NCBI GenBank assembly: GCA_030620095.1
Contig: JAUTXW010000541.1
Span: 1 to 64,000, forward strand
Length of the DNA stretch: 64,000 nucleotides
Reading direction: 5' to 3'
Source: Kuschelorhynchus macadamiae
Taxonomy: Eukaryota; Arthropoda; Insecta; Coleoptera; Curculionidae
Each line of letters opens with the position of its first letter. The stretch's first letter is position 1. The notes under the pieces are model-generated. The model made no database searches. It saw only the letters and a program-made list of their open reading frames with translations, and was not told the DNA's origin. The translations under genes were made by a program, and so were the position numbers. Shown here piece after piece: positions 10,411 through 22,499 of this stretch.

Positions 10411-11712
10411 TTATACTCCCACTCGGGGCCGAAGGTTATATCTGCGGTCGTTATTGATATTTTCCGGATGATGCTGTTGTTGTTGCGCTAATTGCACTTT
10501 AGTTTTTGCGATTTTAGATTTGTCGGTTATTGTCTTCCATACTGTTGGTAGTTTTAATGATTCGTCCCTTTTATTCAAATCACCTTGTTTTTCAATTTCT
10601 ATGGCTTCTCGGATTATTCTGGTCTTATAATGTTCTATATTGGCAATCTCCCTACACCCATCGAAATTTATTTTATGGCGGGTTTTCTGATGATGTAGGA
10701 ATAAAGCTGAGGTTGTTTATTTATTTCTGATGCTGAGTTTATTCTCTTCCACTCTTGCTGATATTCGCCTGTTAGTTTGCCCCACGTACAACTTTTCAGA
10801 GTCCTGGCACGGAATACTGTATACTCCGTGGTTTTCCAGTTTGATTTTATCTTTTGGGTTTCCATGTAGTTTACCTATAGTTGTTTGTGGCTTGTGTATT
10901 GTTTGTATGTTGTGTTTCCTAAGAATTCTTCCGATTCTGTCTGTTGTGCCTTTTACATATGGTAAGACTACTCGTTGCTTTCCCGGTTCATAATTTTTGT
11001 TGTTCGTTGTTCGGGAAACCTGTGCGTTAATAGCTTTCTCTATGGTGCGATTTGTGTAGCCATTTTTCTTTAAAGCACTAGATATTACCTTAAGTTCGTT
11101 TTGTCTCGTCTGTGTTTCAGTTAATCGCACGGATCTGGATTTTAGCGTATTTGCCACAGCTTGAATTTGTGCTGGGTGATGATGTGATTTTGCATTTAAA
11201 TATCTGTCTATATGTGTTGGTTTTCTATACACGGTGTATTCGAAATGTCCTTCTTTATGCAGTTTTGTGACCAAAACATCTAAAAATTGTAGTTTGTTGT
11301 TTTTATCTAACTCTAGAGTAAATTGTATTCTGGGGTGGATTGAATTTACGTGAGTCAGAAAATTTTCGATCTCTGCATGACTATGTTGCCATATAATAAA
11401 TATGTCATCCACATAACAAATCCATAATTTGGGCTTTAAACTTGCTTTCTCAAGAGCTTCTTTCTCGAAGTATATCATAAATAAATTCGCGACTACTGGT
11501 GATAGCGAGGACCCCATTGGAGCACCATCCATTTGTTTATACATTTGCCCGTTGAATGAAAAATAAGTATTTTTGAGGCAATGCTCCGAGAGTTGTATTA
11601 TATGTGCCTGGAAATCCTCGTTCATAGCAATCTTGTCCAATGCTTCGTTGATGGGAATACTGGAAAATAACGATTTGACATCTAGGCTTGCTATGATATC
11701 GGTTTTTTTCAA
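10411..11712 (-). pseudogene. PLE A1 reverse transcriptase with GIY-YIG endonuclease
   Basis: One frame of 434 codons runs from 11712 to the stop at 10411, broken only by an in-frame TAA at 10717-10719 where copy A2 has CAA. Order: ASLDVKSLFSSIPI, then GAPMGSSLSPVVANLF, catalytic CYVDDIF (about residues 100-106), FLDVLV, YRKPTHIDRYL, LPYVKGTTDRIGRILRKHN, then the GIY-YIG part (GVYSIPCQDSEKLYVGQTNR) and a basic end RRYNLRPRVGV. PLE RTs copy RNA at a nick made by the GIY-YIG nuclease. The RT N-terminus is absent from this frame because that segment is inverted. Near-intact, so relatively young. Confidence 0.9.
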
Positions 11713-11762
11713 GGACGATATCTCGTATAATTCGAGTGAAATGCTCCGAGTTTTTTACAAAA

Positions 11763-12017
11763 AATCATACCACGGGAAAAGTCGAGCAGATGTCCTAAAC
11801 TCTAATGTTTACCAAAAATACACAAACCAGGGGCCCCCATCAGACCTATTGTTAGTGCTGTTAATTAGCCTCTACAAAAACTAGAGAAATACCTTTCTGA
11901 AATTATGCAACCAACTGTAAAAAAAGCTGATTCATTTGTAAAAAACTCGGAGCATTTCACTCTTAATTATACGAGATATCGTCCTTGAAAAAAACGATAT
12001 AATAGCAAGCCTAGATA
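11763..12017 (+). pseudogene. PLE A1 upstream RT segment in inverted orientation
   Basis: The plus strand encodes LPKIHKPGAPIRPIVSAV, a stop, then PLQKLEKYLSEIMQPTVKKA and SFVKNSEHF, which are the PLE RT blocks that precede the part coded on the minus strand. The stretch of about 80 bp at 11935-12017 is repeated, inverted, at about 11685-11762. The two halves therefore overlap in sequence and face each other. Confidence 0.82.
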
Positions 12018-12039
12018 AATGAAAACACATTGTATTTTT

Positions 12040-12910
<871 letters not shown>

Positions 12911-13035
12911 AATGCTCCCAACGAAAGCCAGGAGTCACAATGTAATTCAATGCCGGTCGTGGTATTAGCCAGCGGAGTAGTTGTTTTTGTGATTCCATTT
13001 TGTGCCTTTGCCCTACACGGGGCTCGCTAGTCTAT

Positions 13036-13080
13036 GGCGGCATGATGAGCCCTAATAAGAGCGAAATCGCGATCGTCGTT
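13036..13080 (+). ncRNA. Decayed type I hammerhead ribozyme motif
   Basis: Stem I GGCGGC (13036-13041) pairs with GUCGUU (13075-13080). The core is AUGAUGA instead of CUGAUGA, stem II is GCCC-UAAUAA-GAGC with one mismatch, then GAAA, a palindromic UCGCGA stem III, and an AUC cleavage site after 13074. The C-to-A change at the first core base should abolish cleavage. It differs in stem sequences from the PLE-type motifs, so its source element is different. Confidence 0.55.
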
Positions 13081-13087
13081 TGACTAA

Positions 13088-13820
<733 letters not shown>

Positions 13821-13856
13821 CGGACAAAAAGTTACGTCTTTGGTAATCTACTTCAA

Positions 13857-14259
13857 GTAAATATAGAGTCCAAATAATGGATCATTATAGTGACAAGCTT
13901 TTAAGAGCTTTGCACCACTAACCTATTTTTTTTTATTATAATTACGTTCATTTGCTAAACAAAATTTGGTATGAACTGTAAGTTAGAACAGCCTCCGAGA
14001 AATGTATCCAACTTTTCGATCTTCGTTAATTTTTACTGTCTCTAAAAGCATTTGAGGAGATATTTATAAATTTCTGAACACGAGAGAAGTTGTGGGCAAA
14101 AGGCAAAGTTACCAATTTTCTTAAAATTTGTATATATATTGATAAATACCTGAACTCTGCTCATCGGAGGTCATTCAGTGGTTTAATCTTATGCAGTGAA
14201 GATAAAAATGGATAAGTTTTTTTAGTACTGATTTTTTAAACATTTTATTAGGCGATTAT
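13857..14259 (+). repeat. 400-bp duplication Y, copy 2
   Basis: Second copy of the segment at 12317-12717. Unlike copy 1 it continues into repeat R (TTTTGTTTTGCTATAAAGG), so this is the probable original and copy 1 the derived one. Confidence 0.85.
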
Positions 14260-14620
14260 TTTGTTTTGCTATAAAGGGTTTACATCAAAATTTTACCATT
14301 TATCCATATAACACACTTGATTTTTATGCAAAATTTGAGGCCCATTCGATCAGTAGTTTCTTAATAATGATTTTTTAACATTTTGTGAAACCGCCATTTT
14401 TTTCGGCCATATTGGAACTTAACGAAAATCTCACTATTTCATCCCCATATGACCGTTAAAAGGCCGAAGAACAGAAAAGCAGAACTACAGACCGATGAAA
14501 CAAAACAGTTTTTTAGAATCTAAGCACCCTAAAACACAAAGAAATGCTTTTTGGATGGTGATTTTTTCACGATTACAGTACTTAACGTAAAAATACATTT
14601 GATATTACGACAATAGATAA
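14225..14620 (+). repeat. Dispersed AT-rich repeat R, copy 2
   Basis: Carries the phrases CTTGATTTTTATGCAAAATT, CCGCCATTTTTTTCGGCC and CCATATGACCG, then ACAGACCGATGAAACAAAAC-like sequence. The same order is seen near 46.5-46.8 kb. It is non-coding. Confidence 0.6.
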
Positions 14621-14630
14621 AAACAAAGTA

Positions 14631-15095
14631 CAGGGTGGTCGAAATTGGTCTGTTTTAACAGAGAAAACCTATTTCCTGACTAGATAGAGCAAAACTGACT
14701 TAGGTGTCATGGGCTCGATTTCTGAGAAATGTTTAATGGCAAAAACCGCCTGCCGATATTTTCACTGCCAACTGAGATATAGGGCGTTTTTCAATTTTCG
14801 GCCATTTTGAAAATTGTCCATAACTTTTTTATTTTGCGGAATATTAACATTCTGCAAAGACATTCTAAAGGCACTTTTTTATGTGCAATCCAGTGGCATA
14901 CTCAGATTTTTTCTATAGTTGTCCGTTTTATCATAAATAGGCAAAACTTTTTTTTTTCAAATGGAAATCATAGTTGGCTATAAATTATCAAAAATGCTCG
15001 CGTTTAGCCCTTTTCAGTGATATAAAGTTGTAGGTACTTATTTTCAAAAATAACGAAAATATTAGGTGTTTTTGGTTTACATCGAAGTAGGCTTT
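14631..15095 (+). repeat. Mar-1 left terminal inverted repeat
   Basis: About 465 bp, from CAGGGTGGTCGAAATT to CATCGAAGTAGGC, mirrored at 16530-16994. Confidence 0.92.
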
Positions 15096-15347
15096 GATTT
15101 GTGATGACAATATCTCAATTATGTATTGTTAAGATTTATAGTTTGTTAGCAACTTAAACACAACTTTAAATAACACTAGCTAACGTTATTTTAATTATTT
15201 ATTATTAATTTTTTTTATTTTTTTTTGTTTACATAGCAAAGTTGAACAAAATTAACAAACTAAACTACTATTTACAGCTACAAGTGAAAATAAAAAATAA
15301 TTATGAAAATCTAGGTATTTAGTTAGATAGGTTTCTGATAAATATAT

Positions 15348-16412
15348 TTAGAGAAGTTGTTCAAATTGAGCCCCTCCCTGTTGAATACAAACTAAGCTTC
15401 TTTTGCGTACCGAGTTGCAACTATTTATTAGTTCAACTGGGCTAATAGATGCAAAAGCTTGCCTAGTGGCCTCTTGCAATTCTTCTTTTGTGTGAAAGGT
15501 TCTTCCTTTAAATATCAAGTCCTTCAATCTTCCCCACAAAAAAAAATCTAAGGGAGTTAAGTCACAGGACCTAGCAGGCCAAGGTATGGGGCCCCACGTA
15601 CCAATCCAATTTTCTCGAAATTCGAAGTTTAAAAGATCAGTTGTGATCCTTGCATTGTGCGGGGGACAACCATCTTGTTGATAGTAGATATTTCTGGCAT
15701 CAGCTAAAGGTATGTCTTCCAACAAAGGGACAATATATGTGCGCAAAATATTTACATAATCATCTGCAGTTAAATTTCCATCGTAAAAATAAGGTCCCAC
15801 AAATCTTCCTCGGAATATCCCCACCCATATATTGAATCCACACCGACCTTGCCGGTCTTGTTGCACAACTACGTGTGGATTTTCAGTGGACCAGTGATAT
15901 GAATTATATCTATTAAATATACCAGAAGTATCTACTCTGGATTCATCACTCCAAATAATATTTAATGGAAAATTCTCATTCTCCATGAATTTTTGCTCAT
16001 ACCACTGACAAAATCTCAATCTTCTAGCGGCGTCTCCTTCACGGAGTTGATGAACTCTTCTCGTTCTGTACGGTTTGAATTTATGTTTTTTGAGTATTTT
16101 TAAAACGGTGGTCTTTGGAACATTCGTTATATTAGCCAATGTTCGAGAGGAGGTGCCAGGATGATCTAATACCTCACCAATTATATTTAGCTGCTGGATT
16201 TCCTTTTCTTCCTTTAGTTCATAATGTATTGTTCTTAACTTTTTAAAACTTCCGTAATTTACTAAATTACTTTTTAATGTTTGATAAATTCGGTTATCCG
16301 GTTGACGTCGCTCGGGAAATGTATTAAAATATAATTCACTAGCTGCTTCAGGAACTTCGTTAGATAATATGTAACATTTTAACATATCATACTTTTCATA
16401 ATTCTCAAACAT
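15348..16412 (-). CDS. DD41D mariner-type transposase of Mar-1
   Basis: A 354-residue protein that would cut and paste the element at TA sites in the nucleus. The N-terminus (residues about 5-55, EKYDMLKCYILSNEVPEAAS, FPERRQPD, YGSF) matches the DUF4817 helix-turn-helix seen in many insect mariner-like proteins. A second DNA-binding segment follows (SRTLANITNVPKTTVLKILK). The catalytic acidic residues are visible in IWSDESRV, YYQQDGCPPHNA and DLTPLDFFLWG. The last two Asp are separated by 41 residues, the DD41D (rosa-like) pattern rather than DD34D or DD34E. The start at 16412 gives the full N-terminal domain. No frameshift or stop is seen. Its length equals the spliced product of Mar-2. Confidence 0.93.
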   Translation of the reverse strand: MFENYEKYDMLKCYILSNEVPEAASELYFNTFPERRQPDNRIYQTLKSNLVNYGSFKKLRTIHYELKEEKEIQQLNIIGEVLDHPGTSSRTLANITNVPKTTVLKILKKHKFKPYRTRRVHQLREGDAARRLRFCQWYEQKFMENENFPLNIIWSDESRVDTSGIFNRYNSYHWSTENPHVVVQQDRQGRCGFNIWVGIFRGRFVGPYFYDGNLTADDYVNILRTYIVPLLEDIPLADARNIYYQQDGCPPHNARITTDLLNFEFRENWIGTWGPIPWPARSCDLTPLDFFLWGRLKDLIFKGRTFHTKEELQEATRQAFASISPVELINSCNSVRKRSLVCIQQGGAQFEQLL

Positions 16413-16529
16413 ATTTTGTCAGCAACTTAACACAACTTTATAAAGATAACACCAAAACGCAATAATTACACCAGACTACAGTAATCTGACAGCAATATAT
16501 TCAAAATATTGAACGCGCGTCATTATTCC

Positions 16530-16994
16530 AAGGCCTACTTCGATGTAAACCAAAAACACCTAATATTTTCGTTATTTTTGAAAATAAGTACCTACAACTT
16601 TATATCACTGAAAAGGGCTAAACGCGAGCATTTTTGATAATTTATAGCCAACTATGATTTCCATTTGAAAAAAAAAAGTTTTGCCTATTTATGATAAAAC
16701 GGACAACTATAGAAAAAATCTGAGTACGCCACTGGATTGCACATAAAAAAGTGCCTTTAGAATGTCTTTGCAGAATGTTAATATTCCGCAAAATAAAAAA
16801 GTTATGGACAATTTTCAAAATGGCCGAAAATTGAAAAACGCCCTATATCTCAGTTGGCAGTGAAAATATCGGCAGGCGGTTTTTGCCATTAAACATTTCT
16901 CAGAAATCGAGCCCATGACACCTAAGTCAGTTTTGCTCTATCTAGTCAGGAAATAGGTTTTCTCTGTTAAAACAGACCAATTTCGACCACCCGG
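16530..16994 (-). repeat. Mar-1 right terminal inverted repeat
   Basis: Reverse complement of 14631-15095. The transposase start lies about 118 bp inside it, so the promoter may be in this arm. Confidence 0.92.
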
Positions 16995-16996
16995 TA

Positions 16997-17783
16997 CATG
17001 CACCCAGCTGCAGCTACAAACTGACACGACACACACTAAACAAACTAAACTAAACTTACATTAGCATTGTCATTAAAGTATTCACTGGCTATTTAAAAAA
17101 AATATTTTTAAAACTATATTTAAATTTACCTTGGGGTAAATCTGTAACACTCTGAAAAAGTGTTATAAGTAGTGATGTCGTGAGACGAGATAAAATTTGT
17201 ATTCTCATCTCGTTTCAATTTCGTCTCCTCCTAATCTCGTCTCGTCTATTCATTATTTAATCTGGGGACTCGACACGAGACAGCAATAACGATTCTCTAC
17301 CTTTAGTAAAAAAAAACATTAGCTTATATATATATATATATATAATTACATACCTCTTTCCATTTATGTCAAATGATATTATCGCATCAGCAAAATTCTT
17401 AGGATATCCTTTACTAAAACGTTGCATTGCAAAATTTGACCAAGTCTAGGATTATTTCGAATACATCAGTGTTTTTCAGAAAATGATATGACTTTTTTAA
17501 ATTTTTTGATGATTTCAAATTTAAATATAAAATAATGCCAATTTTTTTAACTACACGTTTTGTTTATAGAAGTCTAGAAGGTAACTAACTAGTATACTTG
17601 TAATCAACAAGAAAAGATACATTAATTGAAACCAAATCATACAGGGTGTTCAATTTAAAATAAAAAATTCGATGGGCATTATCTTAGTTTCCAGTTGCAA
17701 GTCATTACAAGTCCCGGCGTCTCACATAAAAATTTTAAATTTTTGATATTCTCTAATGTCAAAACCAGAAACCCTCCACAATT
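16997..17783. other. No gene recognised
   Basis: AT-rich. It holds a GACGAGA/TCTCGT-rich patch (17175-17285), a short (AT)n (17325-17344) and a lone mariner-end-like phrase CATACAGGGTGTTCAATTTA near 17640. No coding resemblance was found. Confidence 0.5.
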
Positions 17784-17830
17784 AAGAAATCATGGTTCTT
17801 GGGTTTAGACCGTGTCAAATTGGAATTGCT

Positions 17831-17874
17831 TTCCGACGTTTCGCCTGAGATTCCTCGAGGTATCTTCAGGGATC
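17831..17874 (-). ncRNA. Hammerhead ribozyme motif in PLE B1 terminus
   Basis: Minus strand: CUGAAGA (complement of 17863-17869), then a stem II of two short helices (CCU/AGG and GAG/CUC with loop GAAU and one bulged C), then GAAAC and the GUC cleavage triplet (17835-17842), then GGAA. Stem I pairs only UCC with GGA, so the fold is weak. The core is complete. The sense relative to RT is the one expected for PLE terminal repeats. Confidence 0.6.
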
Positions 17875-18528
17875 TTCATAGCACAAGATCAAAGACTGAA
17901 TAAGCTCCGATGGGCAGAGTTAAGGCGTTTATACGCTACCTGTGCCTATCAACGCGTGACTCACTCTCATGGGCGGCTCGTAGTATTAGAAAGTGGTGAA
18001 GTACATTTGAAGAAAATTATTTTTAATATAGTTAGATTTCTAAGTTACTCTAGTGACCACTCTACTTCGTCAATTGCGTAATAAATTTTGAAAAAATATT
18101 ATTACTAATTTAAATTGTTAAATTTATAAAATTTTGTTAATTATATATATTATGCACCTATCCAGTATGGTGGGAGTAGAGAGAAAAGGGTTAATTGAAG
18201 CATAAAGACATTAAATATATTAATATAAATTTTAAAATTACAAGCAATAACTTTGTAAAAAATTTACAAAATAAATTTTAAAAAAAGTCACCTCGACATA
18301 AAATAAAGTATACCTATTTTCTAAAAATGTAAAAAAAAGTTAATTCCAAGGGAAAAACGCGAGTTCTTAAAATTAAAGTTTTTTATAAATTAAATGAATT
18401 CTGCAATTCTTCTGTTCAGCAAAATGATCTATTACTTCCTCTATGAAAACGTTCTCATCCTGTGATTTTATAAATCCTTTTTCAATTAAGTTTTTTGCCA
18501 TATTTGCCATACTTATAATTTTCCAAAT

Positions 18529-18804
18529 TTATTGGTGATGATTAATTAACTTTTCAGGGCGCTTGATAATTTTAATTGATTTTCTAATTTTTCGTTTATT
18601 ATAACCCGAGACTGATGCAAAAACGTTGGTATCTTTTTCATCATTCATGTGTCCTGTTGCGTGTCGGTGTTCAGCGACAGTGGATTTTTTCTTACTTATA
18701 CATCTTTCATGTTTCTTAAGTCTAGTAGACACAGACTGTCCAGTTTCACCTATATACACTTTACCGCAGAAACAAGAAATTTTATAAACTCTTTTTGATT
18801 GCAA
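18529..18804 (-). pseudogene. PLE B1 GIY-YIG endonuclease domain
   Basis: The 91-residue frame has RVYKISCFCGKVYIGETGQS, SVSTRLKKHERC and AEHRHATGH: the VYKI/VYIG strand pair, the Arg helix and a downstream His of the PLE GIY-YIG nuclease. It would nick target DNA. It continues from the RT relic to its right but in a separate frame. Confidence 0.85.
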
Positions 18805-18831
18805 AGAAATTACATCTTTTGGTGTCCTTAA

Positions 18832-20640
18832 GCATTGCCCAATTTTTTGTGTGCACTAAAGATGGTACGAGTGTTGGATATCTGCAGAATTCTTGCAAAT
18901 TTATCTGTGGTACCCCGAATAAAAGGTAAAACTGCACTACTTAATGGTTGAGTATTCAATCCTTGTTTAGGTCTGGTATTATTATAATAAATAATCGAAT
19001 GCATTGTCTCTTCAGTGCAATATCCGTTTCATTTTAAAGCTTCAGACAGTTTTTTTGTTTCTTCTAGAATTAAATGGGTATCACATATTAAGAAAAGACC
19101 GATTGTTTTTGAGATGGATGATGGTGAGAACTAAAATTTAAATATCGATTCGTAGTGTCGGTTTCTTGTAATCAGTATGATCTAGAATGCTGTTCTTTTT
19201 TTTGTACAAACACAGCAAGGAAGGGAATGACACTATCTGACTCAATTTCCATAGTGAATTTTATATTAGATTGTTGTTGGTTTAGATGTTCTAAAAATAT
19301 AGTTAAATTTTTTTCTCTATGAGGCCATATTACAAAGGTATCATTTATATAACTAAACCAACATTTTAGGTTGTAAAGGAGTAGAGCTCAAAGCAATTTT
19401 CTCGAAAATCTCCGTAGAGATGTTCGCTATCACAATGGATTGCGGCATCCAAAGTTTGCTCACAAAACGTCCCTTGAAAAATGAAATATGTGTACATTAA
19501 GCATTCTCTTATCAATTCAATTAAGACTGGATTAATGTTTTTATGTTGAAATACGTCAGAAATTATAGAAATTCAATCGTCAATAGGCTCATTTGTATAC
19601 AGGGATTCAACATTAAAATTCACTAAAATAACACCGGAATCTAAAGTAAAGTTATTACAAAATATTTAGAGTCTTTGATATAATTAAATTGTCCTGTGAA
19701 GGATTTTAAGATTTCGGCTAAATATTTACCCATTTTGTAAGATGGCGAACTTATTGCACTGACGATTGGACGTAACGGTACATTAGCTTTATGTAATTTT
19801 GGTCCGTAAAATAGAAGCATTTCCGAACAGGTTGGCTTCAATTGCTTAGTCTCTAAATCTGGCAAATTCAAGACATTAATAAGGCTGCAAATTTCCCTTT
19901 CGATTTTCTTAGTTAGACCCGTTTGTGTTGTCTGTAGCTGTCATCTTGAAGTAATGTCTCTACTTTCTCTACGTAGTTGTTCTTGTTCGTGACCACCGTT
20001 GCATTTTCTTTATCTGCAGATAGAATTATAACATCTTCTTTGTCATTAAGGCTCTTTATGGCTGTTCTTTCTGCGGTTGACAGATTGGATTTTGGTAATT
20101 TAGAGCTGCGAAGAATTTTTACTATTTCATATCGAACCGAATCTGACTATTATTGTGGTAGTTTGATCCTCTACTGGAATGGTTCTTGAAGCAACTGCGA
20201 AATTATGTCCTTTAGAGAGAACCGATTCCTCTGCTTTTGTCGATGAAATAGATAAATTGATTACCTATTCTGTAGTGGCAGTACTGGCTTGTGTTTACTT
20301 CGCAGAGTTTCGAACTTCTTCTGTTGTTTTGCTGTCAGTTGCTGGTAAATCTTTTCTGCTTGCCGGAAAGTGATTTTGCCCAATATTGTAAAATGAATTG
20401 ATTTCAAGCTTCGAAGTTAATTTTAGGTGTATCTGTGCAAGTTTACGGGCATTTGTGTCCAAATCACGACAAGTTGTCTTGATCCTCTCCTTTACGAGAG
20501 CCATGCTAGCGCGATTGTAAATGTTCCTGGCTACCTTTATTGAAACATGATGATTGACTTGAAGAGGCTTGGGAAATATTTCTTCATCACGACATCTTAA
20601 GAGGAAAGCTAAGTTGCAGAGTAAATTCTTCTAGTTGTTA
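18832..20640 (-). pseudogene. PLE B1 reverse transcriptase and N-terminal domain, decayed
   Basis: Recognisable minus-strand blocks, right to left: FLLRCRDEEIFPKPLQVN and MALVKERIKTTCRDLDTN (N-terminal PLE domain, 20600-20300), LFYGPKLHKANVPLRPIVSA (19641-19871), NVESLYTNEPI, YLNFSSHHPS-like and LPFIRGTTDKFARILQ (18960-18880). Each lies in a different frame, with many stops. The catalytic YxDD region around 19350 is not readable in one frame. Confidence 0.8.
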
Positions 20641-20734
20641 CAAAGAACGCCAAAAGTTTTGGAATCTTTTTGGATGTCCTCCCCATACAGGTTTTTTTTT
20701 AATATAGAATGAAAACTTTCATGGCTGGAGTCTG

Positions 20735-21300
20735 TTAAGAAATCATGTTTTTTTGGGTTTAGACAGTGTCAGATTGGATTACTTTCCGACGTTTAGGATT
20801 ACAAGAGGCCTCTTCAAGGATTTTCACTGCATAAGATCAAAGCACTGAATGACCTCTGATGAGCAGAGTTCAGGTATTTATACCCGACCTATACACATCG
20901 ACGCGCGATTCACTGTGATGATTGGTTTCCACACATGATTTTTTAAAATATTTAGGCTGTTTGATAATTAACATTGATTCTCTAATTTTTCCTGTATATT
21001 AACCCGAGACCGATACAAGAACCTTGGTATCTTTTACCTCAGTCATGTGTCTTGTTGTGTGCTAGTATTCAGCGACAGCGGATTGAATAGTTTGTTGCTT
21101 ACGTATATATCTTTCATCTTTCTTAAGTCTAGTAGACACAGACCCTAAAATTATACTATATACATTTTATTGCAGGAACAAGGAATTTTATAAACTCCTT
21201 GGGATTGTAAAGGAATTACATCTTTGGGTTCCTTAAGCAGTGCTCAATCTTATGTAATGATTACCATCATTATCATGCAACTTTTAGCTTTTTAATTTTT
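20735..21300 (-). mobile_element. Penelope-like element family B, 3' fragment (B2)
   Basis: Repeats the terminal region of B1 (AGAAATCATG, GGGTTTAGACAGTGTCAG) and the GIY-YIG end (TTTATAAACTCCTTGGG), with a deletion between. The hammerhead here is degraded: CUUGAAGA and CUAAACGUC replace the core. It abuts B1 head to tail. Confidence 0.75.
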
Positions 21301-22499
21301 CTGTATGTCCCAAAAACTTTGGGAACAATAATAAGTATTTTTTAAAGCTAAATACTATTGATTTTTGAATTTCTACAAAAAATTCGAATTGGGAAAATCT
21401 AACAATACCCTACCAATATTAATAACTTTAATAATAATTATCTACAGATTTCTTGATAAATATTTTTCTCAAGATTTGAAAATTTTGCTTTATTTGTTAA
21501 ACAAATATGTAAAAGAACTCACAATTATTACAACAATCTAAAAGAAAAGAACAAATTCCGGGTCACCCGTTTATGTTAGGACGTTACCTTATACCAGGAA
21601 ATATAAAAAATAAAAAAAACGTTAAATACTAAAGTTACGAGAAAAGAAATTTTAATTTTATTTTATATATACAGAGTGATATATTTCTCTGAGTCGGGCA
21701 CCAACTTTCTGGGTTTAAATTAAACACCGTGTATATACATTTATTTTTAAAATGACAGTTGGAAAGGGTCATTTCTGGTGTCATGAGACCTTCTAAACGG
21801 CCCCACTTAGAACAAAACTGTTTGCACTTTCTCGTCTTATTTCTAAAAACTGTGTCACTTGATATTAACTTATGGTTTATTCCGATTTTGACATTTCCGG
21901 TTAAACCGAAAGTGACAGATTTTTTTATAAATAAGACAAGAAAGTCTATTCCGTTTTATTCTAAGTAAAGCGGTTTAGCTTTTATAATCTCTACACTCTC
22001 AAATTAGCAAGTGTTACTTTTCAACTGTTAATAACTTATAAACAAATTAATTTTGATATATATTAAAATATACAAAAAATAATGTAAATTATTAGTAAAA
22101 TAAATATTATATAGGGTGTTTGATTTAACATAAAAAAGTTGATTCCCGTCTCGGAAAAATGAATAACTCAGTATCTCTATCTGACTAATTAATTTTGTTT
22201 GGTAAATATCGTAGGTTGCCATGTCCAAATATGGCTCTAACAAAAGTTGCATAACAAAATTTGTTTAATGATGTGTCTTGAATACTTTACAACAAAACTT
22301 TCATTGGTTCTCGTGTAATGATTAAAGTATTGATTACATAGATCTCATAATAGTCCTTCTATTTTCTTTTAACTTCGTTTTTGATCTTTGGAAAAAGGTC
22401 AGTACTGCAAACCTAGTATGAGTGTACCATTCTGAATTGCCTTTTTCAGCAACTAAGTCCTTTACGAATTACCTGTGACGGCTGTTTGACATTTAACAT
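21301..22499. other. AT-rich, possible MITE remains, no gene
   Basis: Mariner-end-like phrases lie at 21674 (ATACAGAGTGATATATT) and 22113 (ATAGGGTGTTTGATTTA). No transposase resemblance was found, and no confident pairing of ends. Confidence 0.4.

Larger units (their letters stand above)
14631..16994 (-). mobile_element. DD41D mariner-type transposon (Mar-1), apparently intact
   Basis: A 2364-bp element flanked by TA dinucleotides (14629-14630 and 16995-16996), the target duplication of the IS630-Tc1-mariner superfamily. It has inverted repeats of about 465 bp (14631-15095 and 16530-16994), which look almost identical by eye; the clear differences are the second base (CAGGG against CCGGG), one A/G change and a T-run length. 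The single transposase gene lies between them with an open frame. High arm identity and an intact gene suggest a recent insertion and possible autonomy. Confidence 0.92.
17784..20700 (-). mobile_element. Penelope-like element family B, copy B1 (degenerate)
   Basis: The 3' terminal repeat with hammerhead motif is at left (17784-17960), then GIY-YIG, RT and N-terminal coding remains run rightward on the minus strand to about 20700. There are many stops and shifts. The terminal repeat recurs at 20735 (copy B2) and, less well, at 61208. Confidence 0.85.

Noticed and set aside
10257..11884. Plus-strand frames across 10257-10457, 10530-10730, 10730-10993 and 11573-11766
   Set aside because: They are antisense to the PLE A1 gene. 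Only the part after 11763 is real plus-strand PLE sequence.
17165..17290. GACGAGA/TCTCGT-rich patch as a possible hAT terminal repeat
   Set aside because: No matching second end or 8-bp target duplication was found.
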